This document shows positions 32,918 through 41,276 of a stretch of 64,000 nucleotides of DNA, piece after piece. The notes below the pieces were generated by a model, which did not search any database, had not been told where the DNA came from, and worked only from the letters and a program-made list of their open reading frames with translations. The stretch is from Bacillota bacterium (GTDB taxonomy: Bacteria > Bacillota > Clostridia > Oscillospirales > Ruminococcaceae), in NCBI GenBank assembly GCA_023388515.1, contig JAEWGD010000012.1, positions 1 through 64,000 of the forward strand, given 5' to 3'. Position 1 is the first letter of the stretch. The number at the start of each line of letters is the position of its first letter. Position numbers and translations under genes: made by a program.

Positions 32918-34018
32918 CTATTCTCTAGCAAATTGTCTTTTCAATCCTGTTTGCTTAATGAAATTTCTTTGAACGCTACGCCATTTAGCTAATTTAGATG
33001 TTGCTTCATCAGTAGGCTGTTTGGCTGATTCCATGCCTATTTTCTCACGCTTCCATCTGCGTATATTACGCTCAATGGCACGTTGCTTTTGGGTAACCTC
33101 ATATTCAGTAAGTTTTTCACCGTTGTATTCATACTTTTTGGCGTTCATCTCATCAAGTTCTGTTTGCGTGTAAACTTGTTCCATTTCCTCAAAGTAAGGA
33201 AAAAAGCTATGTCTACAGTTCCAACCGCCAAGTCCTGCACCTGTGCCATATCCAGTAGTTTTCTTGAAATCTGGATATTTAGAGTGCGTACCTGAACGGC
33301 TGAAAACTTTGCCTTGCCATTCAGCGTGGGCGGGTCTAGCACCACTATGTGCTGTTGTTTCAACTAAATCGGAGCCTAGTTCATCTGCAAGAGTGTCTTG
33401 TAGCCTTAACGCCGTCTGGTTAACCCCAGTAACAACTGCACGCCTAACCGAAACATCAAGGTAATCTGCGTGTCCTGTTGGGTATGTAACCGATTGTACG
33501 CCTTTAACAGTTAATTCCTTTACAGCTGATTTAATAGCTGTATTGTAATCAAATGCACCACTTGTAACTTGCAACCATGCTCTATCTAATATATTTTCAA
33601 ACTGTTTTGTAGCTGTGTTTGCAGTAGTGCGTGTGAGGTTTTCAAAAAGGCCCATTGTATTCTCATAACCAGCACGGATTGCTTGTTGCATACTAACTGA
33701 TTGCGAAATAGTAGGTGGTGCAAGTCCTGCTTTGCGATAAATTGACGTATCAAGTGCAATGGCTTTCTGCCCGGCTTCCATCATTAAGTATTCTACTTCT
33801 TTCCGAGTTGTACCAAGCTGCGAAGCCAAAGCATCGGCTATGAAACTGTGGAAGTTCCCCATTTCAATTAACTTCTGATACTGCCACTGTACCGATGGAA
33901 TGAAATAGTTTTGTGCCGCAATTCGTTCAGCCATATTGGCTATAATCTGCATTTCGACTTCAGAATAAAGCTCTATCAGACGTTTGGGAAGTTGCTCTAA
34001 ATATGATGGTTTAAGCAT
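32918..34018 (-). CDS. Minor capsid protein (MuF-like, phage_min_cap2)
   Basis: The 366-aa product (MLKPSYLEQLPKRLIELYSE) fits the minor capsid protein 2 family. It has a helical N-terminus and a C-terminal MuF-like block with HSGARPAHAEWQGKVFS and GGWNCRHSFFPYFE. Such proteins bind the portal or DNA ends inside the head. Its ATG overlaps the portal stop codon by one base. Confidence 0.85.
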   Translation of the reverse strand: MLKPSYLEQLPKRLIELYSEVEMQIIANMAERIAAQNYFIPSVQWQYQKLIEMGNFHSFIADALASQLGTTRKEVEYLMMEAGQKAIALDTSIYRKAGLAPPTISQSVSMQQAIRAGYENTMGLFENLTRTTANTATKQFENILDRAWLQVTSGAFDYNTAIKSAVKELTVKGVQSVTYPTGHADYLDVSVRRAVVTGVNQTALRLQDTLADELGSDLVETTAHSGARPAHAEWQGKVFSRSGTHSKYPDFKKTTGYGTGAGLGGWNCRHSFFPYFEEMEQVYTQTELDEMNAKKYEYNGEKLTEYEVTQKQRAIERNIRRWKREKIGMESAKQPTDEATSKLAKWRSVQRNFIKQTGLKRQFARE

Positions 34019-35469
34019 TATGCATCACCAAACCCCATCAACTCATCATTTGAAACCTCCGCCCCAGCCATTTTTTTTGCTATTTTTTCATCTTCACCCT
34101 TCCATTTAACACGATATTCCCACTTTTGCATAAGCCCGTCACGTATTTCCTGTAAATCACGTAAACGTTCGGATTCCTTGTCAATTACATAACTATCTTC
34201 AAAATTAATTGTTATTTTAGCATCGGGATTAACAGGCTGTCCAAGTATCTCTTTTCCTGCCCATAAGATAGCTTTTACAAGCTGTTTTAACGCCTTTTCT
34301 ATGAGGATATAATGCTTAGCAGCGTTTTGTATCAGCTCTTGCTTGTCGCCTGTATACTGCGTGGCTGTTACTACGCTACCTGCATTAAATTGATAGTGCT
34401 TTGTGCCTAGTCCACACTTAAAACTTAGATAGTCAAGCTGTGCCTGTATACCGTCTTTATTTTCTGCAACTCTTAGTAATGGATTATATTCTGTCATAAG
34501 GCTGTTTTGTCCGTTTTCAGCAATCGGCAAATCCCCAACTACTGAAAACAATTGTTGCATAACATCATCAGGAGTAATTTTATTCCCGTTCTCATCAGTT
34601 TGCATAAGTGCTTCAGCATAAAACACTTTTTTTCCACCAAGCTTGAAATCTCTGTTGAAATTATTAAACGCTAAATCAACGCCCATAAGATTATCAACAG
34701 CATTAGCGAATATTGACATACCTAAACCATTTGAATTGCTGTGCGTGTTTACGATGTTGGGTGAAAAGATGCTGAACAAAGGAGTATCCGAACCTGTGTT
34801 TATTGTTGGGGCAATTCCAGCAGGGAGTGGTTGCTCTTTTAGTTGCTCATTCTCATGGTTGAAATATTGATTAGTGATTTTATAGCCTGTTTTGGTAAGT
34901 TCGTGGGTTTCAAGATAAATATACTTTTTGCCTTTTTCGAGGACCTCAGACACAAAAGCAACATCTATGATTTTACCGTGTCTAATAGTTAAAGGTATGA
35001 TATTGTGGGCGGTTAAGTAGTTAATAGATATTTTAGTATTATCATTTTTAACCACTGTTTCGCCCAGTAAAACCATACCTGATAGCTTGACGATAAACGC
35101 CCCTGTTCCGCTGTAAAAGGCTTTTTCGACTAATGCATTACCTTGTTGCCAAAAGTCATTATCGCCGAATACGCCGCCCGCCCCATCTTCTCCCTGTACG
35201 AATTCAGAGGAAGTTTTATCATCTATAACAATTTGAGTTTTTTCGTTCAGCAGTATGCTTGCCCAATCCTCGCAAACTTTTTTGGCCATCTTGAGGGTGA
35301 ACAGCTTTCTTTTTATTCGGTTTTCGCCATTAACCTCCGTAAACTCATGAAACGGTTTATGGAAACCTTTCCACCAGTCACGCCATTCGGAGATGTTGCT
35401 GTAATAATCTGACGGAATATTGTAGCCTTTATTTTTATTCAGATAATCTATAATCGTGCCTATATTCAA
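34018..35469 (-). CDS. Phage portal protein (SPP1 gp6-like)
   Basis: The 483-aa product forms the dodecameric DNA entry ring. It has the right size and position, with an N-terminal LKMAKKVCEDWASILLNEK block, the VVTATQYTGDKQELIQNAAKH helix near 360-380, and INFEDSYVIDKESERLRDLQ near the end, all typical of SPP1-type portals. It overlaps terL by 4 bp. Confidence 0.87.
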   Translation of the reverse strand: MNIGTIIDYLNKNKGYNIPSDYYSNISEWRDWWKGFHKPFHEFTEVNGENRIKRKLFTLKMAKKVCEDWASILLNEKTQIVIDDKTSSEFVQGEDGAGGVFGDNDFWQQGNALVEKAFYSGTGAFIVKLSGMVLLGETVVKNDNTKISINYLTAHNIIPLTIRHGKIIDVAFVSEVLEKGKKYIYLETHELTKTGYKITNQYFNHENEQLKEQPLPAGIAPTINTGSDTPLFSIFSPNIVNTHSNSNGLGMSIFANAVDNLMGVDLAFNNFNRDFKLGGKKVFYAEALMQTDENGNKITPDDVMQQLFSVVGDLPIAENGQNSLMTEYNPLLRVAENKDGIQAQLDYLSFKCGLGTKHYQFNAGSVVTATQYTGDKQELIQNAAKHYILIEKALKQLVKAILWAGKEILGQPVNPDAKITINFEDSYVIDKESERLRDLQEIRDGLMQKWEYRVKWKGEDEKIAKKMAGAEVSNDELMGFGDA

Positions 35470-36800
35470 GGCTTTTCACCCTCCTTTATGTTGCCTATAT
35501 ATGATTTAAACGGTAGCCATGCATATTGGTCAGCGTTAATTGTATGGTCGTTTCTATCCTCTGGAGCGTCTTTCTTCTCTTGCCATGAATAGAGATTCAA
35601 CTCCCGAATGGATTCCTTGCAGTCCTCAACAATGAGAAAATCCCCGTGAGCCATCCAACCACTCTGGAGATTAATACGGTCGATAATCTGTGTTTTCTTC
35701 CACGCACCTTGAAATATATAAGGAATACCATGATTTTTCTTATATTTTTGACATTCAAGAATTGTTCCTGCATCAGCTGAATCAATGAAAACGTTCTTGC
35801 CAAAACCAAACTCTTTGCGACAATGTTCCAAAAATTCAACCAATAACGGCGGAATATCAGATGGGGTTAATGGCGTTGGTAAATCTTTGTTGCTATAAAC
35901 CTGTTCAGCAAGAGTTACCCATTTTCTGCACGTTGTAACGCCTCCAAATTTAAACGAAAATGTATCATCAGAATTGCGGCTATAAGACGTGTCCACACCG
36001 CACGAAAAACGGCTAAATTTGAATTCTTTAGCCCGCTTAAGTGTAATTATATTCTCTTTTCTAAGATTGAATACAAGTCCTGTGGAACGTCCTCTAAGCC
36101 CTTGTATTTTATTCTTGTAAAGCTTAGTGCCAACAGGAACATTCCCGATAATTTGTGCTTTCTTTTCAGCTGTAAGCCCTGCATTATGGTCAAAAGAAAA
36201 GAACCAATGTACCCAACCGGGCTTTGGTTCTTGATTTAACATAGAATTTAGTTCTTCAGGAGCATCAGTTTCATATTGAGGTAATGGCCTGCTGTGATTG
36301 ATATATTCCTCATAAATTGGAAGTGAGGGATCATCAGGGTTAAGTGTCGCCATGAAGTAATCACAACGCATTGAAACCTCTCGAACATATTCCATATCAG
36401 CTATGTTTATTTCGTCGATGTATAGACAGCCATATTGCCCTCCCAACGCCTTTTTCCAGCGTGCTTTATTATCATAGCCTAAGACATAGATAATCTTATC
36501 TTGATACGCTAGATGGGGCAGGGAGTGCTGTCCTTTACCGCTTGCGTTGTAAATAACAAGTGAGCCGAATATATCGATTATTCCTAAATCCTTGTTTATG
36601 ATATTCTTTTCAATCGTTCCCAAGTCAAGCCCTGAAAGAATATGAAGCTTCTTAGGCGATTGAGCAACTTTAAACATAAACTTGACTATGCCCACAGTAG
36701 TTTTACCAGCGTAGGTAGTGCCTTCAAGGAATTCAGTGGGGGCATTATGCTTCAAGAACGCTTTATACTTTGGCGATAAAATAAGATGTTCGCTACTCAT
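35466..36800 (-). CDS. terL: Terminase large subunit
   Basis: The 444-aa product packages DNA. The ATPase has a Walker A variant EGTTYAGKTT (about 26-35) and Walker B CLYIDEINIA. The RNase H-like nuclease has acidic residues in CGVDTSYSRNSDD, VFIDSADAGTI and NDHTINADQYAW. The PBSX/terminase_6 group is the closest by eye. I start at 36800 (MSSEHLILSPKYK), which overlaps terS by 8 bp; a longer reading runs through terS. Confidence 0.92.
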   Translation of the reverse strand: MSSEHLILSPKYKAFLKHNAPTEFLEGTTYAGKTTVGIVKFMFKVAQSPKKLHILSGLDLGTIEKNIINKDLGIIDIFGSLVIYNASGKGQHSLPHLAYQDKIIYVLGYDNKARWKKALGGQYGCLYIDEINIADMEYVREVSMRCDYFMATLNPDDPSLPIYEEYINHSRPLPQYETDAPEELNSMLNQEPKPGWVHWFFSFDHNAGLTAEKKAQIIGNVPVGTKLYKNKIQGLRGRSTGLVFNLRKENIITLKRAKEFKFSRFSCGVDTSYSRNSDDTFSFKFGGVTTCRKWVTLAEQVYSNKDLPTPLTPSDIPPLLVEFLEHCRKEFGFGKNVFIDSADAGTILECQKYKKNHGIPYIFQGAWKKTQIIDRINLQSGWMAHGDFLIVEDCKESIRELNLYSWQEKKDAPEDRNDHTINADQYAWLPFKSYIGNIKEGEKP

Positions 36801-37170
36801 TGAGCTGCTCCAGTATCTTATCAAGCTTATCAGCGTTAGTGTTGACTTCGCCCGAGAGTTCGACCCTGTCAATATATTCGCCTGTCATTTTGTTGAGGGT
36901 ATCAATAGCCTTGATTCTGTCGGACTGATTTTCGTATTCTTTTTTTGCAATATCTGACAACATAGCTTGCCGTTCAATCGCCGTAAGGATACGCTCTTTA
37001 CTCGCTTTTTCGGTTAAAGATTTTAAATATTCTGAAACTCTTGCATTTTCTAGCAGTTTGCAAGCCGTTGAATTAGCATAAGCCTCAGAGTATCCCGCTT
37101 TAATAGCACTCTGCACGGTGTTACCGCACTGCGCGTAGTATTCAGCAAATTTCTTTTGTCTAGCATTCAT
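36793..37170 (-). CDS. terS: Terminase small subunit
   Basis: The 125-aa product recognises the packaging site. The N-terminus MNARQKKFAEYYAQCGNTVQ followed by AIKAGYSEAYANSTACKLL is the terminase_2 signature with its DNA-binding helix-turn-helix. The ATG at 37170 follows AGGAGGTGTTACCC; an upstream GTG is inside that site. Confidence 0.92.
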   Translation of the reverse strand: MNARQKKFAEYYAQCGNTVQSAIKAGYSEAYANSTACKLLENARVSEYLKSLTEKASKERILTAIERQAMLSDIAKKEYENQSDRIKAIDTLNKMTGEYIDRVELSGEVNTNADKLDKILEQLNE

Positions 37171-37514
37171 GGGTAACACCTCCTGTATAATTTATAGCCC
37201 TAGAACGAATTTTAAGGCTGTTTTTATTGACTTTAGTTTTAGTATAGTAATTTATCGAATGTTTCTATATCGTTCCAAATAACCCCCGTAGCGTTTGAAT
37301 TAGAACGCATAACACTGTAAAAAATATAACCGCCCTCACTGTTGCAAGGACGGCGTATTAAGGAGGAAAAGAAATGAAAAGAAAGAGAGGTTATAGATAT
37401 AGCAAATATGGAAACATAGTCTGATTAATTAAGTGTGTAGCAACTGTTTCCCTAACTTTGCATATCTCTATATTTATATAATAACACATACCATGTGTAA
37501 CATAGTGTATCATT
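37171..37514. other. Gap upstream of terS with hairpin and 16-codon plus-strand ORF
   Basis: This 344-bp gap is where a cos or pac site could lie. On the plus strand a hairpin (CCGCCCTC near 37331 with GGACGGCG near 37348) precedes AAGGAGGAAAAGAA and a 16-codon ORF at 37374-37424 (MKRKRGYRYSKYGNIV). The same layout, CCGCCCTC hairpin then Shine-Dalgarno, occurs before the integrase gene. No clear plus-strand promoter is visible. Confidence 0.4.
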
Positions 37515-37778
37515 TTAATTTAATATAATCTTCCTCACATTTTTAATTAGTAACCTGCCGTCAAGGTTCGATAGCTGTTTAAACCAATCGGACTTAAAAA
37601 ATGTTTCTAGCTCCCTGGTTGCTCTGCGTGCGTTCAGGTCTTCGCATTTCATTTCAGCCTCTAACGCTTTTTTATAATCCCTAACAGCTGTTTCGATTAT
37701 TGCCAAACATAACGATTCGTAACAGGTTTCAATTGTGCCGTCATCGTATTTGTTTCTAAATTTCCCACGTTTTCTCAT
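37515..37778 (-). CDS. Small phage protein, unknown
   Basis: The 87-aa basic product (MRKRGKFRNKYDDGTIETCY) has the pattern FFKSDWFKQLSNLDGRLLI, which I have seen in Clostridia phage proteins encoded beside ArpU-like regulators. The function is unknown. It overlaps the ArpU-like gene by 4 bp. Confidence 0.6.
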   Translation of the reverse strand: MRKRGKFRNKYDDGTIETCYESLCLAIIETAVRDYKKALEAEMKCEDLNARRATRELETFFKSDWFKQLSNLDGRLLIKNVRKIILN

Positions 37779-38188
37779 ATTCCCTCCAGTTCTGATATAG
37801 CGTTGTTATATTTACGGTATACTGTCACCCTCGTACACCCCATAATATCAGCTATATCTGCCATTGACATATATGCTAAATAACGCATACGCAATATCGA
37901 TTGCCCGTCAGTATCTTTGACGGCATTAATAATCTGTTCTATATCGTTTCGGATAGCAATTAATTTATCAATCTGTTGATTAATCAATTCGCCTTGGTCT
38001 ATTATTTTTATGTAGATGTTTTCTTGCGAATTTGTTTTTGATGGGTTGCTTCCACCGTCATTGTTATAATTCGCTGTGCATCGTTGTGCAATGCTTATGT
38101 TTTCTTCCTTGACTTTTATTAGCGAATTAATTTGTTTATCTAGGAAGAATGCTTGGTTAAGATATAGTTTAGTATCGTTAATATCCAT
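37775..38188 (-). CDS. ArpU/DUF1492-like late gene regulator
   Basis: The 137-aa product ends with a sigma-region-4-like helix-turn-helix (RMRYLAYMSMADIADIMGC and TRVTVYRKYNNAISELE). The N-terminal half is helical (LIKVKEENISIAQR). These proteins sit just before the terminase genes in Firmicutes phages and are thought to switch on late transcription. Its location fits that role. Confidence 0.78.
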   Translation of the reverse strand: MDINDTKLYLNQAFFLDKQINSLIKVKEENISIAQRCTANYNNDGGSNPSKTNSQENIYIKIIDQGELINQQIDKLIAIRNDIEQIINAVKDTDGQSILRMRYLAYMSMADIADIMGCTRVTVYRKYNNAISELEGI

Positions 38189-38189
38189 G

Positions 38190-38441
38190 CTATCCCTCCA
38201 TGCTCATTTCGCATTTTACTTCGGTGTATTTGCAGGTGTCACATAATCCTTTTTGTCTACAAACGAATATCGAACGGTCTAAATCGTCAGCGAACTGTTG
38301 CTCGGTTTTGGCAAATTTGCATTTATCGTTCCAACCAGTGCAACGCATGATGCTATCACCATGTTTTGATGTTTTGCGATTGGTTAGAATCGAACAGTAG
38401 CCTAAATTATTATTAAACTTGCATATTTTTTCGTTATCCAT
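38190..38441 (-). CDS. Cysteine-rich small protein
   Basis: The 83-aa product (starts MDNEKICKFNNNLGYCSIL) has ten cysteines in spaced pairs, including CRQKGLCDTCKYTEVKCE. It probably binds zinc. I start at 38441 after GGGAGGAAAACA. It overlaps the MazG-like gene by 8 bp. The function is unknown. Confidence 0.65.
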   Translation of the reverse strand: MDNEKICKFNNNLGYCSILTNRKTSKHGDSIMRCTGWNDKCKFAKTEQQFADDLDRSIFVCRQKGLCDTCKYTEVKCEMSMEG

Positions 38442-39180
38442 TGTTTTCCTCCCTATTAACGCTCCTATCCTTACTAAACCCATCAGGGTATCTAGCTTTT
38501 AACTTTTCGACATTATGCATCAATATATCTTGCAAACTCACCCCTAACGCAGTAGCCAACAATGCAAGATACCACGCTATATCTCCAGCCTCATCAATCA
38601 ACTTATCTTTGTTTAATTCATGCCCTTGAAACTCATGCTTTTTTAGTATATCGATAACCTCTCCAGCCTCGCCGTTCAAACCATATACAGCATTGCAGAG
38701 CATTTTGTAATCATTCTCATATGTACCAATGGTGCGCATTGCCATACGTTGATAATCGTTAGCAGTAAGGCTATCGTTTGCAGTTTGTTTGATGTGTTCG
38801 CAATATTTCAAACCGTCAATTAACTCCTCTTGTAAATGCTCGATGCGTTGTACTGTCGACAGGGTTATATTATCCTCTAAATTTTGTCCGTACTTAGATA
38901 CGCCTTTAGCCTCTTGTTTTTGATTGATTTTTGCGATGTTTTGCCAATAGCTTGGGCTATCGTCATCGGTTGAAGCATCAGAAACTAATTCAAATTGTGT
39001 TGATAGCCTAGAATTGAGTTCTTCGAAACTTTTAACCGGTTTATCGGTAAAAACTAAAACATCACGCTTGGTAGTTAATACGCCATCGGTCACAGCGTAG
39101 ATTTCGCCAGCGGTATACCAGTCATTGTGTGGACCTGCATCAACACACTTAACCTTTGCGTTTAAATATTTTCCATTCAT
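38434..39180 (-). CDS. Three-module MazG-like nucleotide pyrophosphohydrolase
   Basis: The 248-aa product seems to be a fusion. Residues 1-70 form a small beta domain (YTAGEIYAVTDGVL). About 80-140 resembles phage dNTP pyrophosphohydrolase-like helices (QEAKGVSKYGQNLED and LQEELIDGLKYCEH). About 150-240 is a MazG-like domain (YGLNGEAGEVIDILKK and KLIDEAGDIAWYLALLATAL) with the EAGE and DEAGD metal-binding pairs. It probably cleaves (d)NTPs to monophosphates during phage replication. Confidence 0.75.
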   Translation of the reverse strand: MNGKYLNAKVKCVDAGPHNDWYTAGEIYAVTDGVLTTKRDVLVFTDKPVKSFEELNSRLSTQFELVSDASTDDDSPSYWQNIAKINQKQEAKGVSKYGQNLEDNITLSTVQRIEHLQEELIDGLKYCEHIKQTANDSLTANDYQRMAMRTIGTYENDYKMLCNAVYGLNGEAGEVIDILKKHEFQGHELNKDKLIDEAGDIAWYLALLATALGVSLQDILMHNVEKLKARYPDGFSKDRSVNREENNG

Positions 39181-39182
39181 GA

Positions 39183-39359
39183 TTATTCAACCTCGCTTTC
39201 TAGCCATTTTTTAATTCCGTATTCGCAAGTGGTCTCACGTTCGCAGGTGTGTCTGTTATAATTGCAATAATCGCAAGCAGCCATGCAGTATGTATCTGCC
39301 AAAATATTTACTAATCGCTCAATCGTCAAATCTGCTTTAAATTTTTCAAAGTTATTCAT
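39183..39359 (-). CDS. Small zinc-ribbon-like protein
   Basis: This short ORF encodes 58 aa (MNNFEKFKADLTIERLVNIL) with CMAACDYCNYNRHTCERETTC, a cysteine cluster likely to bind zinc. It starts after GAGGTTAAAATTT, overlaps the previous gene by 8 bp and ends 3 bp before the next start, all arguing for a real gene. The function is unknown. Confidence 0.6.
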   Translation of the reverse strand: MNNFEKFKADLTIERLVNILADTYCMAACDYCNYNRHTCERETTCEYGIKKWLESEVE

Positions 39360-39666
39360 AAATTTTAACCTCTTTCCTCAAATCGATTTCATATTTATCT
39401 TTCAAATAATCCATGCATTTGTATGCGTCAAACTCGCCACGCATAGGATTATCAACCATTAGCTTTGACATTGCTTCAACCTCTTTTATAAATTTTCTTA
39501 ACCTCTTTTTTCGTAAGCCATATGATTTGTCTAATGTTGTTAATACGATTGCATAAATCTGATATGTAATCTCGTCAACTGCTAAATTAAATATCTGCTT
39601 GTATTCTTTTTCAACGGCTTTGTTGACACTTGCTTTGCTTACTTTTCTGTTTCCACCTGCACGCAT
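39352..39666 (-). CDS. Small helical phage protein
   Basis: The 104-aa product (MRAGGNRKVSKASVNKAVEK) is predicted all helical with a basic N-terminus. It resembles small proteins found beside RusA in Firmicutes phages. The ATG at 39666 follows GGGAGGTTATAAA, and the gene begins one base before the RusA stop region. The function is unknown. Confidence 0.6.
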   Translation of the reverse strand: MRAGGNRKVSKASVNKAVEKEYKQIFNLAVDEITYQIYAIVLTTLDKSYGLRKKRLRKFIKEVEAMSKLMVDNPMRGEFDAYKCMDYLKDKYEIDLRKEVKIYE

Positions 39667-39667
39667 T

Positions 39668-40018
39668 TTATAACCTCCCAATCGTTATTTCCGTTCGTGG
39701 GTTATTTTTGTCATGCCCTGCTTCTAGCTTTAGCGTGATGCAATTGAAACTATCGTCTTGCAATATGCCAGCCTTAACCAAACCGTCTAAAATCATCTTG
39801 CCACTAAAATTATCTGGGTCACGCCTTATCTTGTCTTTAAAATAATATTTTAGCGATACCGTGACACCCGTCAGCGGTTGTTTCGGTTTTGGTTTGCACG
39901 TCAACCAAATAAGATTTGCCCACTCTTTTTTTATCTTTTGATATTCCCACTTGTTACTCCTGCCGATAAACTTATTGTTTGACGGTGGAATGTCTTGGAT
40001 TATGTATTTATATTCCAC
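39668..40018 (-). CDS. RusA-family Holliday junction resolvase
   Basis: The 116-aa product should cut Holliday junctions during phage recombination. RusA motifs are PPSNNKFIGR at the N-terminus and RRDPDNFSGKMILDGLVKAGIL with the catalytic aspartates DPDN...LDGL, then LQDDS and a C-terminal conserved NNPRTEI. It lies in the replication operon. Confidence 0.88.
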   Translation of the reverse strand: MEYKYIIQDIPPSNNKFIGRSNKWEYQKIKKEWANLIWLTCKPKPKQPLTGVTVSLKYYFKDKIRRDPDNFSGKMILDGLVKAGILQDDSFNCITLKLEAGHDKNNPRTEITIGRL

Positions 40019-40030
40019 ATTGCCCTCCTC

Positions 40031-40801
40031 TTACTTTTTCAGGTTAATCGCTAAGCTGTCTAAATCATCAATATCATAGCTTTGCTGTTCTTCACTTTTC
40101 AAATCTTTACCATCGCCATGTTTTAACGGGTAAACCGATAACCAATTATTAACTATTGCCTGTTCAACGATTTTTATTTGCTGTTCAGTGTCAGCTGATA
40201 AATCATCAAGTTTGTTTAATAACAACTGTTCAGTTTTTTCTGTCATTGGTTTTTTCATGACTTTTCTCATATCTTTAAAATCTGATAAAACCTGTTTTAA
40301 TTTCTCGTTTTCAATTTTGCTAAAAGGCGAAAAATTTTCTTTCCCTTTCTTTATTTCTTTATATTCTTTAAGTTCTTTAAGTTCTTTAAGTTCTTTAGTA
40401 GATGTTATCGATTTGTTAGACGTTTGTTGAACGTTTGTTATCGATTTGTTAGACGTTTGTTGAACGTTTGTTATCTCGCATGTTACTGACTGAAATTTAT
40501 CGTAATTAATCAACGTAAATACGTTACATTCTGCGAATTTAGAGTTTGTTAACTCGTGTGTTGATATTAGCTTATTTATTGCTGTGCGGGTCTGTTGCAT
40601 AGTAATTCCTAGTTCTTCACTAAGTTTTCTTATGCTCATTACTCTTTGCCCTCTTTTTATGACTTTGCCCCGCCATTTTTTGTCCTCATAATTGGCGGTG
40701 AGTATCAAATGTAAAAACAAAATCTTAACGTTTATATCGTCGTACCACTCCCACGTTAACATGGAGCGGTACAACTTTACAAAACCTTTATTATCCTCCA
40801 A
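40031..40801 (-). CDS. Phage replication initiator (DnaD-like) with internal iterons
   Basis: The 256-aa product has an N-terminal winged helix typical of phage replisome organizers (FVKLYRSMLTWEWYDD, then RKLSEELGITMQQTRTAINKL). A low-complexity linker follows, with two copies of SITNVQQTSNK and KELKELKELKEYKE. A DnaD-like C-terminal helix bundle follows (about 185-240, QIKIVEQAIVNNWLSVYP). The linker DNA contains two tandem 33-bp repeats, so the origin may lie inside the gene as in many Firmicutes phages. Confidence 0.8.
   Translation of the reverse strand: MEDNKGFVKLYRSMLTWEWYDDINVKILFLHLILTANYEDKKWRGKVIKRGQRVMSIRKLSEELGITMQQTRTAINKLISTHELTNSKFAECNVFTLINYDKFQSVTCEITNVQQTSNKSITNVQQTSNKSITSTKELKELKELKEYKEIKKGKENFSPFSKIENEKLKQVLSDFKDMRKVMKKPMTEKTEQLLLNKLDDLSADTEQQIKIVEQAIVNNWLSVYPLKHGDGKDLKSEEQQSYDIDDLDSLAINLKK
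40364..40398. repeat. 9-bp tandem repeat, nearly four copies
   Basis: TTCTTTAAG starts at 40364, 40373 and 40382, with a partial copy at 40391. It encodes the KELKELKEL stretch of the initiator and is AT-rich, as expected of an unwinding element next to iterons. Confidence 0.8.
40404..40475. repeat. 33-bp tandem repeats, candidate replication origin
   Basis: Two exact 33-bp copies (40404-40436 and 40437-40469) are followed by a 6-bp partial copy. Each contains the pair GACGTTTGTT and GAACGTTT. Location in the initiator gene beside an AT-rich repeat suggests phage iterons. Confidence 0.7.
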
Positions 40802-40829
40802 ATCACCACCTCCTACTTACAAATTTTAA

Positions 40830-41276
40830 TTAAAACGGTATCTCTCCATCGCTTAATATTTCCTCAAATCCATCTAAGTTTGGTGGCAAACTTGCTCCCT
40901 CAACCGTTTGAGCAATCGCGTTACTATTCGATTCAGCCTGTGATGTACCACCGTTATCCGACTTGCTACCTCCAAAATTAACGTTATCAGCCATCACTTG
41001 CATCGAATAATGTTTTACCCCGTCTTTGTCGGCGTAATCGTTGTTTTGCAACTTGCCCTCAACGATTATGATCGAGCCTTTATTAAAATACTTGGACACA
41101 AATTCAGCAGTGCCTCTCCACGCCGTAACATTGATAAAATCCGCTTGTTTTTCCTTGTCTTTTTGATATGGGCGATTAATAGCAATTGTAAACTTGCATA
41201 CTGCTATACCGCTATTGGTTTGATTTAACTCAGGGTCACGCACTAGCCTACCCATTAAAATAACTTTGTTTAACAT
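40830..41276 (-). CDS. ssb: Single-stranded DNA-binding protein
   Basis: The 148-aa product starts MLNKVILMGRLVRDPEL and has FTIAINRPYQKD and WRGTAEFVSKYFNKGS, the OB-fold core. A glycine/serine/asparagine-rich linker leads to the acidic tip SDGEIPF that recruits partner proteins. It is in the phage replication operon and overlaps the GIY-YIG gene by 7 bp. Confidence 0.93.
   Translation of the reverse strand: MLNKVILMGRLVRDPELNQTNSGIAVCKFTIAINRPYQKDKEKQADFINVTAWRGTAEFVSKYFNKGSIIIVEGKLQNNDYADKDGVKHYSMQVMADNVNFGGSKSDNGGTSQAESNSNAIAQTVEGASLPPNLDGFEEILSDGEIPF

Noticed and set aside
37227..37249. TTGACT and TATAGT as a plus-strand promoter
   Set aside because: The spacing is only 11 bp.
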